Positions 7,947-17,792 of a stretch of DNA of 62,011 bases are shown here, piece after piece; within the stretch, counting starts at the first letter, position 1; each line of letters starts with the position of its first letter. Below the pieces are notes generated by a model. The model saw only the letters and a list, made by a program, of their open reading frames with translations, was not told the DNA's origin and made no database searches. The DNA is from an uncultured Clostridia bacterium (GTDB lineage Bacteria > Bacillota > Clostridia > TANB77 > CAG-508). The stretch spans positions 1 through 62,011 of the forward strand of contig CAKPBB010000009.1 of NCBI GenBank assembly GCA_934140005.1. The letters run 5' to 3'. The position numbers and the translations under genes were made by a program.

Positions 7947-9953
7947 ATGCTGAATAAAAATGGAAAAATATTAGATGGTTTAATATTTAAAGGTGGAATT
8001 TATCTTGCGATAATTCTTTTATTTATGTTAGCTTTATGTGCTTATGATTTAAAGTGGATAATTCCATCAATACTTATATATATACTTCTAATTATTTATA
8101 CAATAAGAACAAATAGTAAAAAGAAAAGTGAAATTGTTAATCATATTCAAGAAATTACAACAGATGTTAATATAGCAACAAAAAAGAATTTAATAAATTC
8201 TCCAATACCTTTGATAATTATAGAAACAGATGGAAATATAATATGGAAAAGTCAAAAATTTATAGAAGAATTTAAGAATGTTGAAATTAGCACATATTTA
8301 ATGCCTCTTATTAAAGAAATTAAATTAGATTTAGAAAATAGTGACGAAAATAAAGAAATTTCTAAGCAATTCAATATTGGAAAAAGTAGTTATAAAGTTC
8401 GCGGAGGAGTTGCAAGAAGTAAAAAGAAAGACAAAAGAAATCAAAAAGAATATATTTTAACATTATACTTTATAGATGATACTAAATATAATGAATTATT
8501 TGATTTGTATAATAACTCAAAAAATTGTATTGCTATTGCAATGATAGATAATTATGATGAGATTGTTAAGAGGGCTATACCAGAAGAAAAATTAGAATTA
8601 ATAACAAAAATAGAAAAAGAAATCTTTGATTGGGCAAATCGTACGGGTGGATTAATTGTAAAAACTGACAACGATAGTTTTATATACATTTTTGAACAAA
8701 GATATTTGTCTGAATTTGAAAAAGAGAAATTTGATATTCTAGATAGAATTAAAAAATTAGATACAAAAACACAAGTAACACTTAGTTTAGCTGTATCTAA
8801 TGAGGGAAAAACTAATTACGAAAAATATAAATCTGCATTGACTGCAATGGACATTGTTCTTGGTAGAGGTGGAGATCAAGCAGTAGTTAGAAAAGACGGT
8901 AAATATAAGTTTTATGGCGGAACTACTCTAGAAATGGAAAAAAGAACAAAAATAAAGGCTAGAACAATAGCACATTCTATTTCAAATTTAATTCTAGAAG
9001 CAGATAAAGTTATTGTTATGGGACATACGAATATAGATATTGATGCATTTGGTTCTGCAATAGGAATGTGTAAATTTTCAAGAAACTTAGGAAAAGAGTG
9101 TTTTATTGCATCAGAACCAAAGGGAAAATCTTTAGAAAAGTTTTTAGAAGAGCTAAATAAATATCCAGAGTATGAAAATACAATTATTACTAAAGATAAG
9201 GCACTAGAACTAATGACAAAAGAAACTTTGCTTATTATTGTAGATACTCATAAAATAAATTATGTTGAATTTCCAGAATTATTAGATAAAACAGAAAAGA
9301 AAATAATAATAGATCATCATAGAAAAGTTACAGATTATATTACAGATCCAATTTTAAGTTTCCATGAAGTATATGCTTCTTCAGCTGCGGAATTAGTAAC
9401 AGAGTTACTTCAATATTCAACAAAAACAGTTGAGCTTAGTTTAATTGAGGCAGAAGGATTATATGGTGGTATAATGGTTGATACAAAAGATTTTACATTT
9501 AAAACAGGTGTAAGAACTTTTGAAGCAGCAGCATATCTAAGAAAATTTGGTGTTGATATTATAAAAGTAAAAAAATGGTTTCAAGCTGATTTAGAAAGCT
9601 ATAATTTAATTTCTGATATTGTTAGAAATACAGAAATTATTAATGATTCTATTGCAATAGGAATATATACAAATGCTGATGATACAAATGCAAATCTAAT
9701 TTGTGCAAAGGCGGCAGATGAACTATTAACTATTAGTGATATTACAGCTTCATTCGTACTTGGAAAAGTAGGAGAGAAAGTATTTATTAGTGGTAGATCA
9801 ATAGGAGATGTGAATGTTCAAGTAATATTGGAAAAACTTGGTGGAGGAGGCCACATTACATTAGCTGGTGCACAGCTTGAAGGCTTTTCACTTGAGGAGG
9901 CAAAACAAGAACTTATAATTAGAATTAATGAATATTTTGTAGAAGTAGGTTAA
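7947..9953 (+). CDS. gdpP: cyclic-di-AMP phosphodiesterase GdpP (DHH family)
   Basis: Membrane-bound phosphodiesterase that hydrolyses the second messenger c-di-AMP. The 668 residues follow the GdpP layout. Two membrane helices lie at about residues 14-53. A PAS-like domain follows at about 80-165. A degenerate GGDEF domain lies at about 180-310 and lacks a GGDEF signature. The DHH domain has GHTNIDIDAFGS near residue 358 and D456-H457-H458. The DHHA1 domain is at the C-terminus, with SGRSIGDVNVQ and LGGGGH. The metal-binding aspartates and histidines are all visible. The SD is AGGGAG with a rather long 14-base gap to ATG. gdpP-rplI-dnaB is a conserved Firmicutes order, which supports the name. 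Here it has its own promoter and terminator, and a RelA/SpoT-fold gene lies just upstream. Confidence 0.93.
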   Translation: MLNKNGKILDGLIFKGGIYLAIILLFMLALCAYDLKWIIPSILIYILLIIYTIRTNSKKKSEIVNHIQEITTDVNIATKKNLINSPIPLIIIETDGNIIWKSQKFIEEFKNVEISTYLMPLIKEIKLDLENSDENKEISKQFNIGKSSYKVRGGVARSKKKDKRNQKEYILTLYFIDDTKYNELFDLYNNSKNCIAIAMIDNYDEIVKRAIPEEKLELITKIEKEIFDWANRTGGLIVKTDNDSFIYIFEQRYLSEFEKEKFDILDRIKKLDTKTQVTLSLAVSNEGKTNYEKYKSALTAMDIVLGRGGDQAVVRKDGKYKFYGGTTLEMEKRTKIKARTIAHSISNLILEADKVIVMGHTNIDIDAFGSAIGMCKFSRNLGKECFIASEPKGKSLEKFLEELNKYPEYENTIITKDKALELMTKETLLIIVDTHKINYVEFPELLDKTEKKIIIDHHRKVTDYITDPILSFHEVYASSAAELVTELLQYSTKTVELSLIEAEGLYGGIMVDTKDFTFKTGVRTFEAAAYLRKFGVDIIKVKKWFQADLESYNLISDIVRNTEIINDSIAIGIYTNADDTNANLICAKAADELLTISDITASFVLGKVGEKVFISGRSIGDVNVQVILEKLGGGGHITLAGAQLEGFSLEEAKQELIIRINEYFVEVG

Positions 9954-9971
9954 TAAAAAAACATATTATAG

Positions 9972-9998
9972 AATACCGTCAATTTAGATGGTATTTTT
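9972..9998 (+). terminator. terminator after gdpP
   Basis: AATACCGTC (9972-9980) pairs with GATGGTATT (9987-9995), with one wobble, followed by a short T run. Confidence 0.7.
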
Positions 9999-10129
9999 CT
10001 TTACAAAATGCTTTTTTTGTTATAAAATACATTAGTATAAAATTCAAAAATATAAAGATATTATATTTAATATAAGGTAAGAAGTTAAAAGTTTAATATA
10101 TGTTTTAAATTTAGAAAGGAATGATTTTT

Positions 10130-10576
10130 ATGAAAGTAATTTTAAAACAAGACATAAAAGGTGTAGGAAAGAAAGATCAAATAGTAAATGCAGCTGATGG
10201 ATATGCCCGTAATTATTTATTCCCTAAAAATTTAGCTGTTCCAGCTGATACTGGTAATATGAATAATCTAAAAGCTAAAAATGAATCAATAGCTTTTAGA
10301 AAAGATGAAGATTTAAAAGAAGCAAAAGAAATTGCTGAAAAATTAAAAAAAATAACTTTAAAATTTAATGTTAAAGCTGGTGAAAACGGAAAAATCTTTG
10401 GTGGAGTTACAGCAAAAGAAATTTCAGAAGCTTTAAAGAAACAATATAACATAAATGTTGATAAGAAAAAGATTTTATTAGATGAGACAATAAAAAGCGT
10501 TGGAGTTACAAAAGTTAATTTAAAACTAAACGAAGGTGTAATGGCAACAGTTTCTGTTATGATATTGACAGCATAA
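10130..10576 (+). CDS. rplI: 50S ribosomal protein bL9
   Basis: Ribosomal protein L9, 148 residues, the normal length. The N-terminal rRNA-binding domain begins MKVILKQDIKGVGKK and contains GYARNYLFPKNLA, the family signature. A long connecting helix and a C-terminal domain with the GKIFGGVTAKEI element follow. The start at 10130 is chosen because AAAGGA (10115-10120) is 9 bases away and gives the canonical N-terminus; an ATG at 10121 directly abuts the SD. It lies between gdpP and dnaB, the usual place in Firmicutes, and dnaB follows after 47 bases with no terminator, so the two are probably cotranscribed. Confidence 0.97.
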   Translation: MKVILKQDIKGVGKKDQIVNAADGYARNYLFPKNLAVPADTGNMNNLKAKNESIAFRKDEDLKEAKEIAEKLKKITLKFNVKAGENGKIFGGVTAKEISEALKKQYNINVDKKKILLDETIKSVGVTKVNLKLNEGVMATVSVMILTA

Positions 10577-10623
10577 TTAATGTACAAATGATAATATAAA
10601 AAAGTTATTTGTAGGAGAAGATT

Positions 10624-11955
10624 ATGGATATAGGAAAAGTGCCACCACATGACATTGAGGCTGAGCAGGCAATACTTGGCTGTATGCTTACAGATAAAGA
10701 TGCCGTTATTAGTGCAATAGAAGTATTAAAAGAAGAAAGTTTTTATAGAGAAGATAATAGAGCTATTTTTTCAGCAATATTAAGTTTATATTCTAGAAAT
10801 GAACCAATAGACATAATTACTGTTAAAGCAGAATTAGTTGAAGAAGGAAACTTTGAAAGAGTGGGTGGTTTAGAATATCTTGCTGAATTACCAGAAAGAG
10901 TACCTACAACGGCAAATGTTGAAAAATACATAAAAATAGTTGATGAGAAAGCCACACTTAGAAGTTTAATTCAGACATCTAATGAACTTATCTCACTTGG
11001 ATATGATGAATCAGAAGATGTAGATAATATAATGGATATGGCTGAAAAAAAAGTTTTTGATTTGTCTCAAAAAAAATCAGCTAAAGGTTATTCTGCTCTT
11101 AAAGATGTACTTGTTGGATCATTTGCAGAACTAGAAAAACTTTACAATCAAAAAGGAAATGTAACTGGTATAACAACTGGTTTTATAGATTTAGACAATA
11201 AAACAGCTGGACTTCATAATTCAGATCTAATAATTATAGCAGCAAGACCTGCTATGGGTAAATCAGCCTTTGCTATTAATTTGGCAACAAATGCAGCTGT
11301 AAAAGCACATGTTCCTGCGGTTATATTTAACCTAGAAATGTCAAAAGAGCAGGTTGGAAACAGAATTTTATGTAGTGAAGCCATGGTTGATAGTAACAAA
11401 ATAAGAACTGGTCAAATAGAAGATGAAGATTGGATGAAATTAGCTACAACATTAGGGGAACTTAGTGAAGCACCAATATATATAGATGACACACCAGGTA
11501 TTTCTATAATGGAAATTAGAGCAAAGTGTAGAAAGCTTAAATTAGAAAAAAATATTGGTCTAATTGTAATAGATTATTTACAGCTAATTCAAGGAACAGG
11601 CAAAAAAAATGCCAGCCGTGAACAAGAAATTTCAGAGATAAGTCGTTCATTAAAAATACTTGCAAAGGAATTAAATGTTCCAGTAATTGCATTGTCACAG
11701 CTATCTCGTACAGCAGAAAGAAGAGACGATAAAAGACCGATGTTGTCAGACTTAAGAGAATCTGGAGCAATTGAGCAAGATGCTGATATAGTAATTTTCT
11801 TATATAGAGATGATTACTATAATGAAGATACAGAAAAAAAGAATGTTGCAGAAGTTATATTGGCTAAGCATAGAGGTGGTTCAACAGGAACTGTAGAACT
11901 TGCATGGATGCCAAGTTATACGAAGTTTGCTAACTTGGATAGAAGATATAGTTAA
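10624..11955 (+). CDS. dnaB: replicative DNA helicase DnaB
   Basis: The hexameric helicase that unwinds DNA at the replication fork (called DnaC in Bacillus). Length 443 is normal. The N-terminal domain begins with PPHDIEAEQAILGCML, typical for the family. The RecA-like C-terminal domain has a Walker A motif RPAMGKSAF (K213), a Walker B around LIVIDYLQLI, and the downstream SREQEISEISRSLK, QLSRTAERR and SDLRESGAIEQDADIV blocks. No intein is present. The SD AGGAGA precedes the ATG. It follows rplI closely and ends at a long hairpin terminator. Confidence 0.97.
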   Translation: MDIGKVPPHDIEAEQAILGCMLTDKDAVISAIEVLKEESFYREDNRAIFSAILSLYSRNEPIDIITVKAELVEEGNFERVGGLEYLAELPERVPTTANVEKYIKIVDEKATLRSLIQTSNELISLGYDESEDVDNIMDMAEKKVFDLSQKKSAKGYSALKDVLVGSFAELEKLYNQKGNVTGITTGFIDLDNKTAGLHNSDLIIIAARPAMGKSAFAINLATNAAVKAHVPAVIFNLEMSKEQVGNRILCSEAMVDSNKIRTGQIEDEDWMKLATTLGELSEAPIYIDDTPGISIMEIRAKCRKLKLEKNIGLIVIDYLQLIQGTGKKNASREQEISEISRSLKILAKELNVPVIALSQLSRTAERRDDKRPMLSDLRESGAIEQDADIVIFLYRDDYYNEDTEKKNVAEVILAKHRGGSTGTVELAWMPSYTKFANLDRRYS

Positions 11956-11963
11956 ATTGTGGG

Positions 11964-12006
11964 GGATACAAAGTAGAAATTTACTAAATTTCTACAGTAT
12001 CCTTTT
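11964..12006 (+). terminator. terminator after dnaB
   Basis: A two-part stem: GGATAC (11964-11969) with GTATCC (11997-12002), enclosing GTAGAAATTT with AAATTTCTAC around a three-base loop. The T tail is short (four T). Confidence 0.7.
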
Positions 12007-12075
12007 GTTATATTAAAAATTGATAAATATATACTGTTACAATGCAAGAGTGATTTGAACAGAAAGGAAATTTGA

Positions 12076-13149
12076 ATGGATGAATTTGAGAAAAGAGTTT
12101 TCCAAACTATTAAAGAAAATAGTTTAGTAGAAAATGGTGATAAGATTGTTGCAGGTGTATCTGGTGGGCCAGATTCTATTGCAATGTTAAATGTATTATA
12201 TCAAATTAAGAGTGAAAATAAGATTAATTTTGAAATATATGTTGCACACATAAATCATGGAATTCGTGAAAATGCAATTATTGATGAAAAATTTGTTGAA
12301 GAATTTTGTAAAGAAAGAAATATAGAATTTTTTGTATTACATTCAAAAGTTGTTGATTTGGCAAAGCAAGAAAAAAAGGGAATTGAAGAAGTTGGAAGAA
12401 AAGTAAGATATTCATTTTTTGATGAGATTTTAGAAAAAACAAATTCAAATAAAATTGCCATTGCACATAATAAAAAAGACAATGTTGAAACAATAATTAT
12501 GAATTTATTAAGGGGTAGTGGAATTTCAGGATTATGTGGTATAGATTTGAAACAAGGTAAATATATTAGACCAATTTTACAGGAAAATAGAGAAGATATA
12601 GAAAGATATTTGAAAGAGAAAAATATAGTACCAAGAATAGATGAAAGCAACTTTGAAAATGAATATACAAGAAATAAAATAAGAAATATTGTACTTCCAT
12701 ATATTGAGAAAGAGTTTAATCCTAATATTATAGAAACAATTACAAGATTATCTAGTATTGTAAAAGAAGAAAATCAATATCTAGAAAAGGAAACAGCAAT
12801 TTTATATAATCAAGTAGTATTAGAAGAAAAAAAATTGTGGTATGAAAATGTATCTTTAAAAAATAATAAAGATGAATTTTTAGAAAAAAATGAATACAAC
12901 AAAAACATTTTGCCTACAATTATATTAGATTTGAAAAAATTTAACTGTCTAGATAAAACAATGGAGAAAAGAATAATATTATACTCAATTAAAAAAATAT
13001 TTGGTTCAACTAAAGGAATAGAAAAAATACATATAGAAGATATAATTAAGTTATGCAACAACAATATTGGTAATAAATTTTTAACTCCAAATAAAAAAAC
13101 AAAAATTGTAATCAAAAATAAAAAAATATATATTTTTGCTATAGAATAG
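12076..13149 (+). CDS. tilS: tRNA(Ile)-lysidine synthase
   Basis: ATP-dependent enzyme that converts the wobble cytidine of the CAU-anticodon isoleucine tRNA to lysidine, so that AUA is read as isoleucine; essential in bacteria. The PP-loop signature SGGPDS is at residues 29-34, followed by the VAHINHGIRE block and IAIAHNKKDNVET. The later RPILQENREDIERYLKEKN and DESNFENEYTRNKIR stretches are also family signatures. At 357 residues it is shorter than many Firmicutes homologues, with a reduced C-terminal domain. It is followed by ftsH after 122 bases without the hpt gene that often lies between them. Confidence 0.93.
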   Translation: MDEFEKRVFQTIKENSLVENGDKIVAGVSGGPDSIAMLNVLYQIKSENKINFEIYVAHINHGIRENAIIDEKFVEEFCKERNIEFFVLHSKVVDLAKQEKKGIEEVGRKVRYSFFDEILEKTNSNKIAIAHNKKDNVETIIMNLLRGSGISGLCGIDLKQGKYIRPILQENREDIERYLKEKNIVPRIDESNFENEYTRNKIRNIVLPYIEKEFNPNIIETITRLSSIVKEENQYLEKETAILYNQVVLEEKKLWYENVSLKNNKDEFLEKNEYNKNILPTIILDLKKFNCLDKTMEKRIILYSIKKIFGSTKGIEKIHIEDIIKLCNNNIGNKFLTPNKKTKIVIKNKKIYIFAIE

Positions 13150-13271
13150 GTAGCCGTAAGAACTTGAAAAAGGTAAATATTACAGAGTTATTTCTTTTCT
13201 AAAAAGTACTTGAAATGGAAAAAACTGTATGCTATATTTTAAGCAAAGTGAGAAAAGGGAGGAAAAGAAGT

Positions 13272-15092
13272 TTGAAAAACGGAATAAAAACATTAGCTAC
13301 ATGGCTAATATTAGCAATTGTTTTTTTTGCATTAATTTCTGCTGTATTCAATAATACTGATAAAAAAATGAATTATTCAGATTTAATTGCAAAAATAAAC
13401 AGTGGAGAAGTTTCTGAAATAGAAATATCTTCAGATAAGACAAAAGCATATGTTACTTTAAAACAAGATACATCTGCTAAAACTATAAATTCAGTAAAAG
13501 AAGTTACAATTCCAAGTTTAGATACTTTTATGGATCAAATTTCTAATAAAATGGAAAGTAATGAAATTACTGTTTCACAAGAGGAAGAATCAGTATTTAT
13601 GGCTGTATTAAGTTTATTTTCACCTTTTGTGATTTTAATTATTTTCCTATTATTCTGGATTTTAATTATGAATCCAAATCAAAATGGAAATAAATCATCT
13701 ATGTCTTTTGGAAAGAGCAAAGCAAGAATGATTAACACAACAGACAAAAATAAAGTAACATTTAAAGATGTTGCTGGTGTAGATGAAGAAAAACAAGAAT
13801 TAGAAGAAATTGTTGAATTCTTAAAATCACCAAAGAAATTTACAGATATGGGTGCTAGAATACCAAAAGGTGTTTTATTAGTAGGTCACCCTGGAACAGG
13901 TAAAACTTTACTTGCAAAAGCTGTAGCTGGTGAAGCTGGAGTGCCATTCTTTATTATAAGTGGTTCTGATTTCGTTGAAATGTTTGTTGGTGTTGGTGCA
14001 TCAAGAGTAAGAGATTTATTTGAACAAGCTAAAAAGAATGCGCCATGTATTATATTTATTGATGAAATTGATGCAGTTGGTCGTCAAAGAGGTGCTGGAC
14101 TAGGTGGTGGACATGATGAAAGAGAACAAACATTAAACCAATTATTAGTTGAAATGGATGGATTTAGTCCAAATGAAGGTGTAATAGTATTAGCAGCAAC
14201 AAATAGACCAGATGTATTGGATAAAGCTTTATTAAGAGCAGGTAGATTTGATAGACAAATTGTTGTTTCATCACCAGATGTTAAAGCTAGAGAACAAATA
14301 TTAGAAGTACATGCAAGAAAGAAAAAAATTGCAAATGATGTAGATTTAGGAATTGTTGCAAAAAATACAGCAGGATTTGCTGGTGCTGACTTGGAGAATG
14401 TATTAAATGAAGCAGCATTACTTGCAGCAAGAAGAAATAAAATGGAAATAGGAATGCAAGAAATAGAAGAAGCAATGGTTAAAGTAACAATGGGACCAGA
14501 AAAGAAATCTAGAGTAATTAGTGATAAAGAGAAGAAACTAGTTGCATTCCATGAAGCAGGCCATGCAGTAGTAAGTAAATTCTTACCAACTCAAGATGAT
14601 GTTCATCAAATATCAATAGTACCAAGAGGAATGGCTGGTGGATATACAATGTATAGACCATCAGAGGATCGTTCATTTATGAGTAAATCAGAAATGGAAG
14701 AAAATATTATTTCTCTACTAGGCGGTAGAGTTGCGGAAGAACTAGTACTTGGAGATATTTCAACAGGTGCAAGTAACGATATTGAAAGAGCTTCAAAAAT
14801 AGCAAGAGATATGGTTACAAAGTATGGTATGAGTGAAAGATTAGGAACAATTACTTTTGGCTCAGGCCAAGAAGAAGTATTCTTAGGTAGAGATTTTGCT
14901 ACTCAAAAGAACTTTAGTGAAGAAACTTCTGGAATTATTGATGAAGAAGTAAAAAGAATCATTGATACAGCTTATAATGCTGCAAAACAAATTTTATCTG
15001 AAAATATTCAAAAATTACATGCAGTTGCAAATGTATTATTAGAAAAAGAAAAGATAGATGGAGAAGAATTTCAAAACATTATGAATGCTTAA
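13272..15092 (+). CDS. ftsH: ATP-dependent zinc metalloprotease FtsH
   Basis: Membrane-anchored AAA+ protease that degrades short-lived and misassembled membrane proteins. The 606-residue reading starts at the TTG at 13272: GGGAGG (13257-13262) lies 9 bases upstream, and the resulting N-terminus runs straight into the first membrane helix. An ATG at 13215 in the same frame has no good SD. Two membrane helices (about residues 8-25 and 115-135) flank the extracytoplasmic domain. The AAA module has Walker A at about 205-212, FIDEIDAVG and the second region of homology. The zinc motif is HEAGH (H427, E428, H431). The Walker A reads GHPGTGKT, with His at 206 where the family has Pro or Ala, and LLRAGRFDRQ carries Ala for the usual Pro. 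Confidence 0.96.
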   Translation: MKNGIKTLATWLILAIVFFALISAVFNNTDKKMNYSDLIAKINSGEVSEIEISSDKTKAYVTLKQDTSAKTINSVKEVTIPSLDTFMDQISNKMESNEITVSQEEESVFMAVLSLFSPFVILIIFLLFWILIMNPNQNGNKSSMSFGKSKARMINTTDKNKVTFKDVAGVDEEKQELEEIVEFLKSPKKFTDMGARIPKGVLLVGHPGTGKTLLAKAVAGEAGVPFFIISGSDFVEMFVGVGASRVRDLFEQAKKNAPCIIFIDEIDAVGRQRGAGLGGGHDEREQTLNQLLVEMDGFSPNEGVIVLAATNRPDVLDKALLRAGRFDRQIVVSSPDVKAREQILEVHARKKKIANDVDLGIVAKNTAGFAGADLENVLNEAALLAARRNKMEIGMQEIEEAMVKVTMGPEKKSRVISDKEKKLVAFHEAGHAVVSKFLPTQDDVHQISIVPRGMAGGYTMYRPSEDRSFMSKSEMEENIISLLGGRVAEELVLGDISTGASNDIERASKIARDMVTKYGMSERLGTITFGSGQEEVFLGRDFATQKNFSEETSGIIDEEVKRIIDTAYNAAKQILSENIQKLHAVANVLLEKEKIDGEEFQNIMNA

Positions 15093-15104
15093 ATAGAAAT
15101 ATAC

Positions 15105-15142
15105 AAAAAGAGCTATAAGGTAAAAACTTTATAGCTCTTTTT
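15105..15142 (+). terminator. terminator after ftsH
   Basis: AAAAAGAGCTATAAG (15105-15119) pairs with CTTTATAGCTCTTTTT (15127-15142), giving a stem of about 14 base pairs ending in T. Confidence 0.85.
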
Positions 15143-15465
15143 GACATTTTATGTAAAAAATGTCGTCTTAAAAGACAAATAAAAGTCGCAAAGTATATAA
15201 AAAATGGCAAAATAATATCAAAAATAAATTAAGAATAATTCCTAATTTGTCTTGAAAGTCAACACACAGGCTAGTAAAAATTTTGAAATTTTAAAAATGT
15301 AATGAAAAAGTTACAATAAAAAATAAAAAAAGCGGTACACTTAGAGTAGAAAGTAATAATCAAGATGCAACCAAACAAAAAAGAACAAAAGAATAAAAAC
15401 ACACAAACCTTCTTTACTTAGAACAGCAATAGATACAAACAGATGTAAACATAAGAACTATTCGT
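15143..15465. other. long gene-free AT-rich stretch upstream of nrdD
   Basis: No reading frame with an SD is visible. Two small hairpins follow the ftsH terminator: GACATTTT (15143-15150) with AAAATGTC (15157-15164), and GTCTT with AAGAC (15165-15176). The remainder is A-rich with no paired NrdR-type boxes and no cobalamin riboswitch core that I can recognise. A small RNA or an extended regulatory region is possible but unsupported. Confidence 0.4.
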
Positions 15466-15493
15466 TTGACATTACTTTTTATTGTGTTAGAAT
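15466..15493 (+). promoter_or_regulatory. sigma-A promoter of nrdD
   Basis: TTGACA (15466-15471), 16-base spacer, TAGAAT (15488-15493). An inverted TTCGTT/AACGAA pair flanks it (15461-15466 and about 15500-15505). Confidence 0.65.
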
Positions 15494-15553
15494 AGATTCA
15501 ACGAACAGAAAACAGCAAAACTTGCAGTGTTCTATAATACAGGGGGTAGAAAA

Positions 15554-17671
15554 ATGAAGGTTATAAAAAGAGACGGAAGAAAAGTTGAATACGATAGTGA
15601 CAAAATAGTAATAGCAATAAGCCAAGCAAACAAAGAGGTTGGTGGAAAAGATAAATTATCTAGAGCAGATATTGAATTTATCACAAAATATATTGAAAAT
15701 TTAGGAAAAACAACGATTTCAGTAGAAGACATACAAGATATTATAGAGCGTAAGTTAATGGAATTTGGAAAATTTACATTAGCTAAAAAGTATATTTTAT
15801 ATAGAGAAAAACATGCTATGATTCGTCAATCAAATACAACAGACGAAAGCATATTAAGTTTAGTTAGAAATACTAACAAAGAAACTATGGAAGAAAATAG
15901 CAATAAAAATGCATTTTTAGCAGCAACTCAAAGAGATTTAATTGCCGGAGAAGTATCAAAAGATATTACAGACCGTTTAATATTACCAGCAAGAATTGTA
16001 AAAGCTCATAATGATGGTGTTTTACACTTCCATGATAAAGATTATTTTATTCAACCAATACATAACTGCTGTTTAGTAAACATTGGTGATATGTTAGATA
16101 ATGGAACTGTTATGAATGGAAAAATGATAGAAAGTCCTAAGAGTTTCCAAGTGGCATGCACAGTTACAACACAAATTATTGCAGCTGTTGCAAGTAATCA
16201 ATATGGTGGACAATCTATAGATATTCGTCATTTAGGTAAATATTTAAGAAAAACTTACGATAAGGCTTATAATCATTATAGAAAAATGGGATATGGAGAA
16301 AAAGAAGCTGATGTTCTTGCAAAAGACAAGAGACAGGAAGATTTAAAATCAGGCGTTCAAACAATCCAATATCAAATAAATACTTTAATGACAACAAATG
16401 GACAGAGCCCATTCGTAACATTATTCATGTATTTAGATGAAAAGAATGAATATATTGAAGAAATTGCTTTAATTATTGAAGAAATTTTAAAACAAAGAAT
16501 TCAAGGAATTAAAAATGATGCAGGTGTTTATGTTACACCAGCTTTCCCAAAACTAGTTTATGTTTTAGATGAAAATAACTGCTTAAAAGGTGGTAAATAT
16601 GATTATTTAACAAAACTTGCAGTTTCATGTTCAGCAAAAAGAATGTATCCTGATTATATATCAGCAAAAAAAATGCGTGAAAATTATGAAGGAAATGTAT
16701 TCAGCCCAATGGGATGCAGAAGTTTCTTAAGTCCTTGGAAAGATGAAAATGGAAATTATAAATTTGAAGGTAGATTTAATCAAGGTGTTGTAAGTATAAA
16801 TCTTCCTCAAATCGGAATAATAGCAAATGGTGATGAAGAAAAATTCTGGAAATTATTTGATCAAAGACTAGAACTTTGTAAAGAAGCTTTAATGTGCAGA
16901 CATAATGCTTTACTTGGAACAAAATCAGATGTAAGCCCAATTCACTGGCAATATGGTGGATTAGCAAGACTTGCAAAAGGTGAAACAATAGATAAATTAC
17001 TTTATGGAGGATATTCATCAATTTCATTAGGATATATTGGTTTATATGAATTAACAAAACTAATGAAAGGTGTTTCTCATACAGACCCTAAAGGTGAAGA
17101 ATTTGCATTAAGAGTTATGAAACATTTACAAGAAAAAACAGAAGAATGGAAAAAGGAAACAAATATTGGATTTGGATTATATGGTACACCAGCTGAATCT
17201 TTATGTTATCGTTTCGCAAGAGTTGATAAAGAAAGATTTGGAGACATTGAAGATGTAACAGATAAAGGATATTATACAAATTCATACCATGTAGATGTTA
17301 GAGAAAAAATCAATGCTTTTGATAAATTAAAATTTGAAAGTCAATTCCAACCAATATCTAGTGGTGGTGCAATTTCTTATATTGAAATACCAAATATGAA
17401 AAATAATATTCCTGCACTAGAAACAGTTGTTAAATTTATTTATGATAATATTCAATATGCTGAATTTAACACAAAATCTGATTATTGCCATATTTGTGGA
17501 TTTGATGGAGAAATTATTATTAACGATAATAATGAATGGGAATGTCCACAATGCGGAAACAAAGACCACAATAAAATGAATGTAACAAGAAGAACATGTG
17601 GATATTTAGGTGAAAATTTCTGGAATGTTGGAAAAACAAAAGAAATTAAATCTAGAGTATTACATTTGTAA
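15554..17671 (+). CDS. nrdD: anaerobic (class III) ribonucleoside-triphosphate reductase
   Basis: Oxygen-sensitive glycyl-radical enzyme that makes dNTPs from NTPs under anaerobic conditions. The 705-residue protein starts with an ATP-cone regulatory domain (MKVIKRDGRKVEYDSDKI...). The catalytic barrel follows, and near the C-terminus a four-cysteine zinc site (CHIC and CPQC). The glycyl-radical loop RTCGYLGE has the radical Gly at about residue 683. The start at 15554 follows AGGGGG (15541-15546) at 7 bases; an in-frame GTG further upstream lacks an SD. The activase gene nrdG follows 121 bases downstream, across a stem-loop. Confidence 0.97.
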   Translation: MKVIKRDGRKVEYDSDKIVIAISQANKEVGGKDKLSRADIEFITKYIENLGKTTISVEDIQDIIERKLMEFGKFTLAKKYILYREKHAMIRQSNTTDESILSLVRNTNKETMEENSNKNAFLAATQRDLIAGEVSKDITDRLILPARIVKAHNDGVLHFHDKDYFIQPIHNCCLVNIGDMLDNGTVMNGKMIESPKSFQVACTVTTQIIAAVASNQYGGQSIDIRHLGKYLRKTYDKAYNHYRKMGYGEKEADVLAKDKRQEDLKSGVQTIQYQINTLMTTNGQSPFVTLFMYLDEKNEYIEEIALIIEEILKQRIQGIKNDAGVYVTPAFPKLVYVLDENNCLKGGKYDYLTKLAVSCSAKRMYPDYISAKKMRENYEGNVFSPMGCRSFLSPWKDENGNYKFEGRFNQGVVSINLPQIGIIANGDEEKFWKLFDQRLELCKEALMCRHNALLGTKSDVSPIHWQYGGLARLAKGETIDKLLYGGYSSISLGYIGLYELTKLMKGVSHTDPKGEEFALRVMKHLQEKTEEWKKETNIGFGLYGTPAESLCYRFARVDKERFGDIEDVTDKGYYTNSYHVDVREKINAFDKLKFESQFQPISSGGAISYIEIPNMKNNIPALETVVKFIYDNIQYAEFNTKSDYCHICGFDGEIIINDNNEWECPQCGNKDHNKMNVTRRTCGYLGENFWNVGKTKEIKSRVLHL

Positions 17672-17730
17672 TAGATTAACCAATGAAAAAATATAAATAT
17701 ACAAAAGACTATAATTAACTACCCAACATA

Positions 17731-17770
17731 GGCCGTTTGCCAAATTATATTACGCAAACGGTCTAATTTT
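17731..17770 (+). terminator. stem-loop between nrdD and nrdG
   Basis: GGCCGTTTGC (17731-17740) pairs with GCAAACGGTC (17754-17763) around a 13-base loop. The tail TAATTTT is weak, so this may be a partial terminator or processing hairpin that sets nrdG below nrdD. Confidence 0.6.
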
Positions 17771-17792
17771 AAAAAAGCTTAAGGAGAAAAAA

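Noticed and set aside
15143..15553. NrdR boxes or a cobalamin riboswitch upstream of nrdD
   Set aside because: No pair of 16-base NrdR-type palindromes and no recognisable cobalamin box was found. A single ATTGTGT is not enough.
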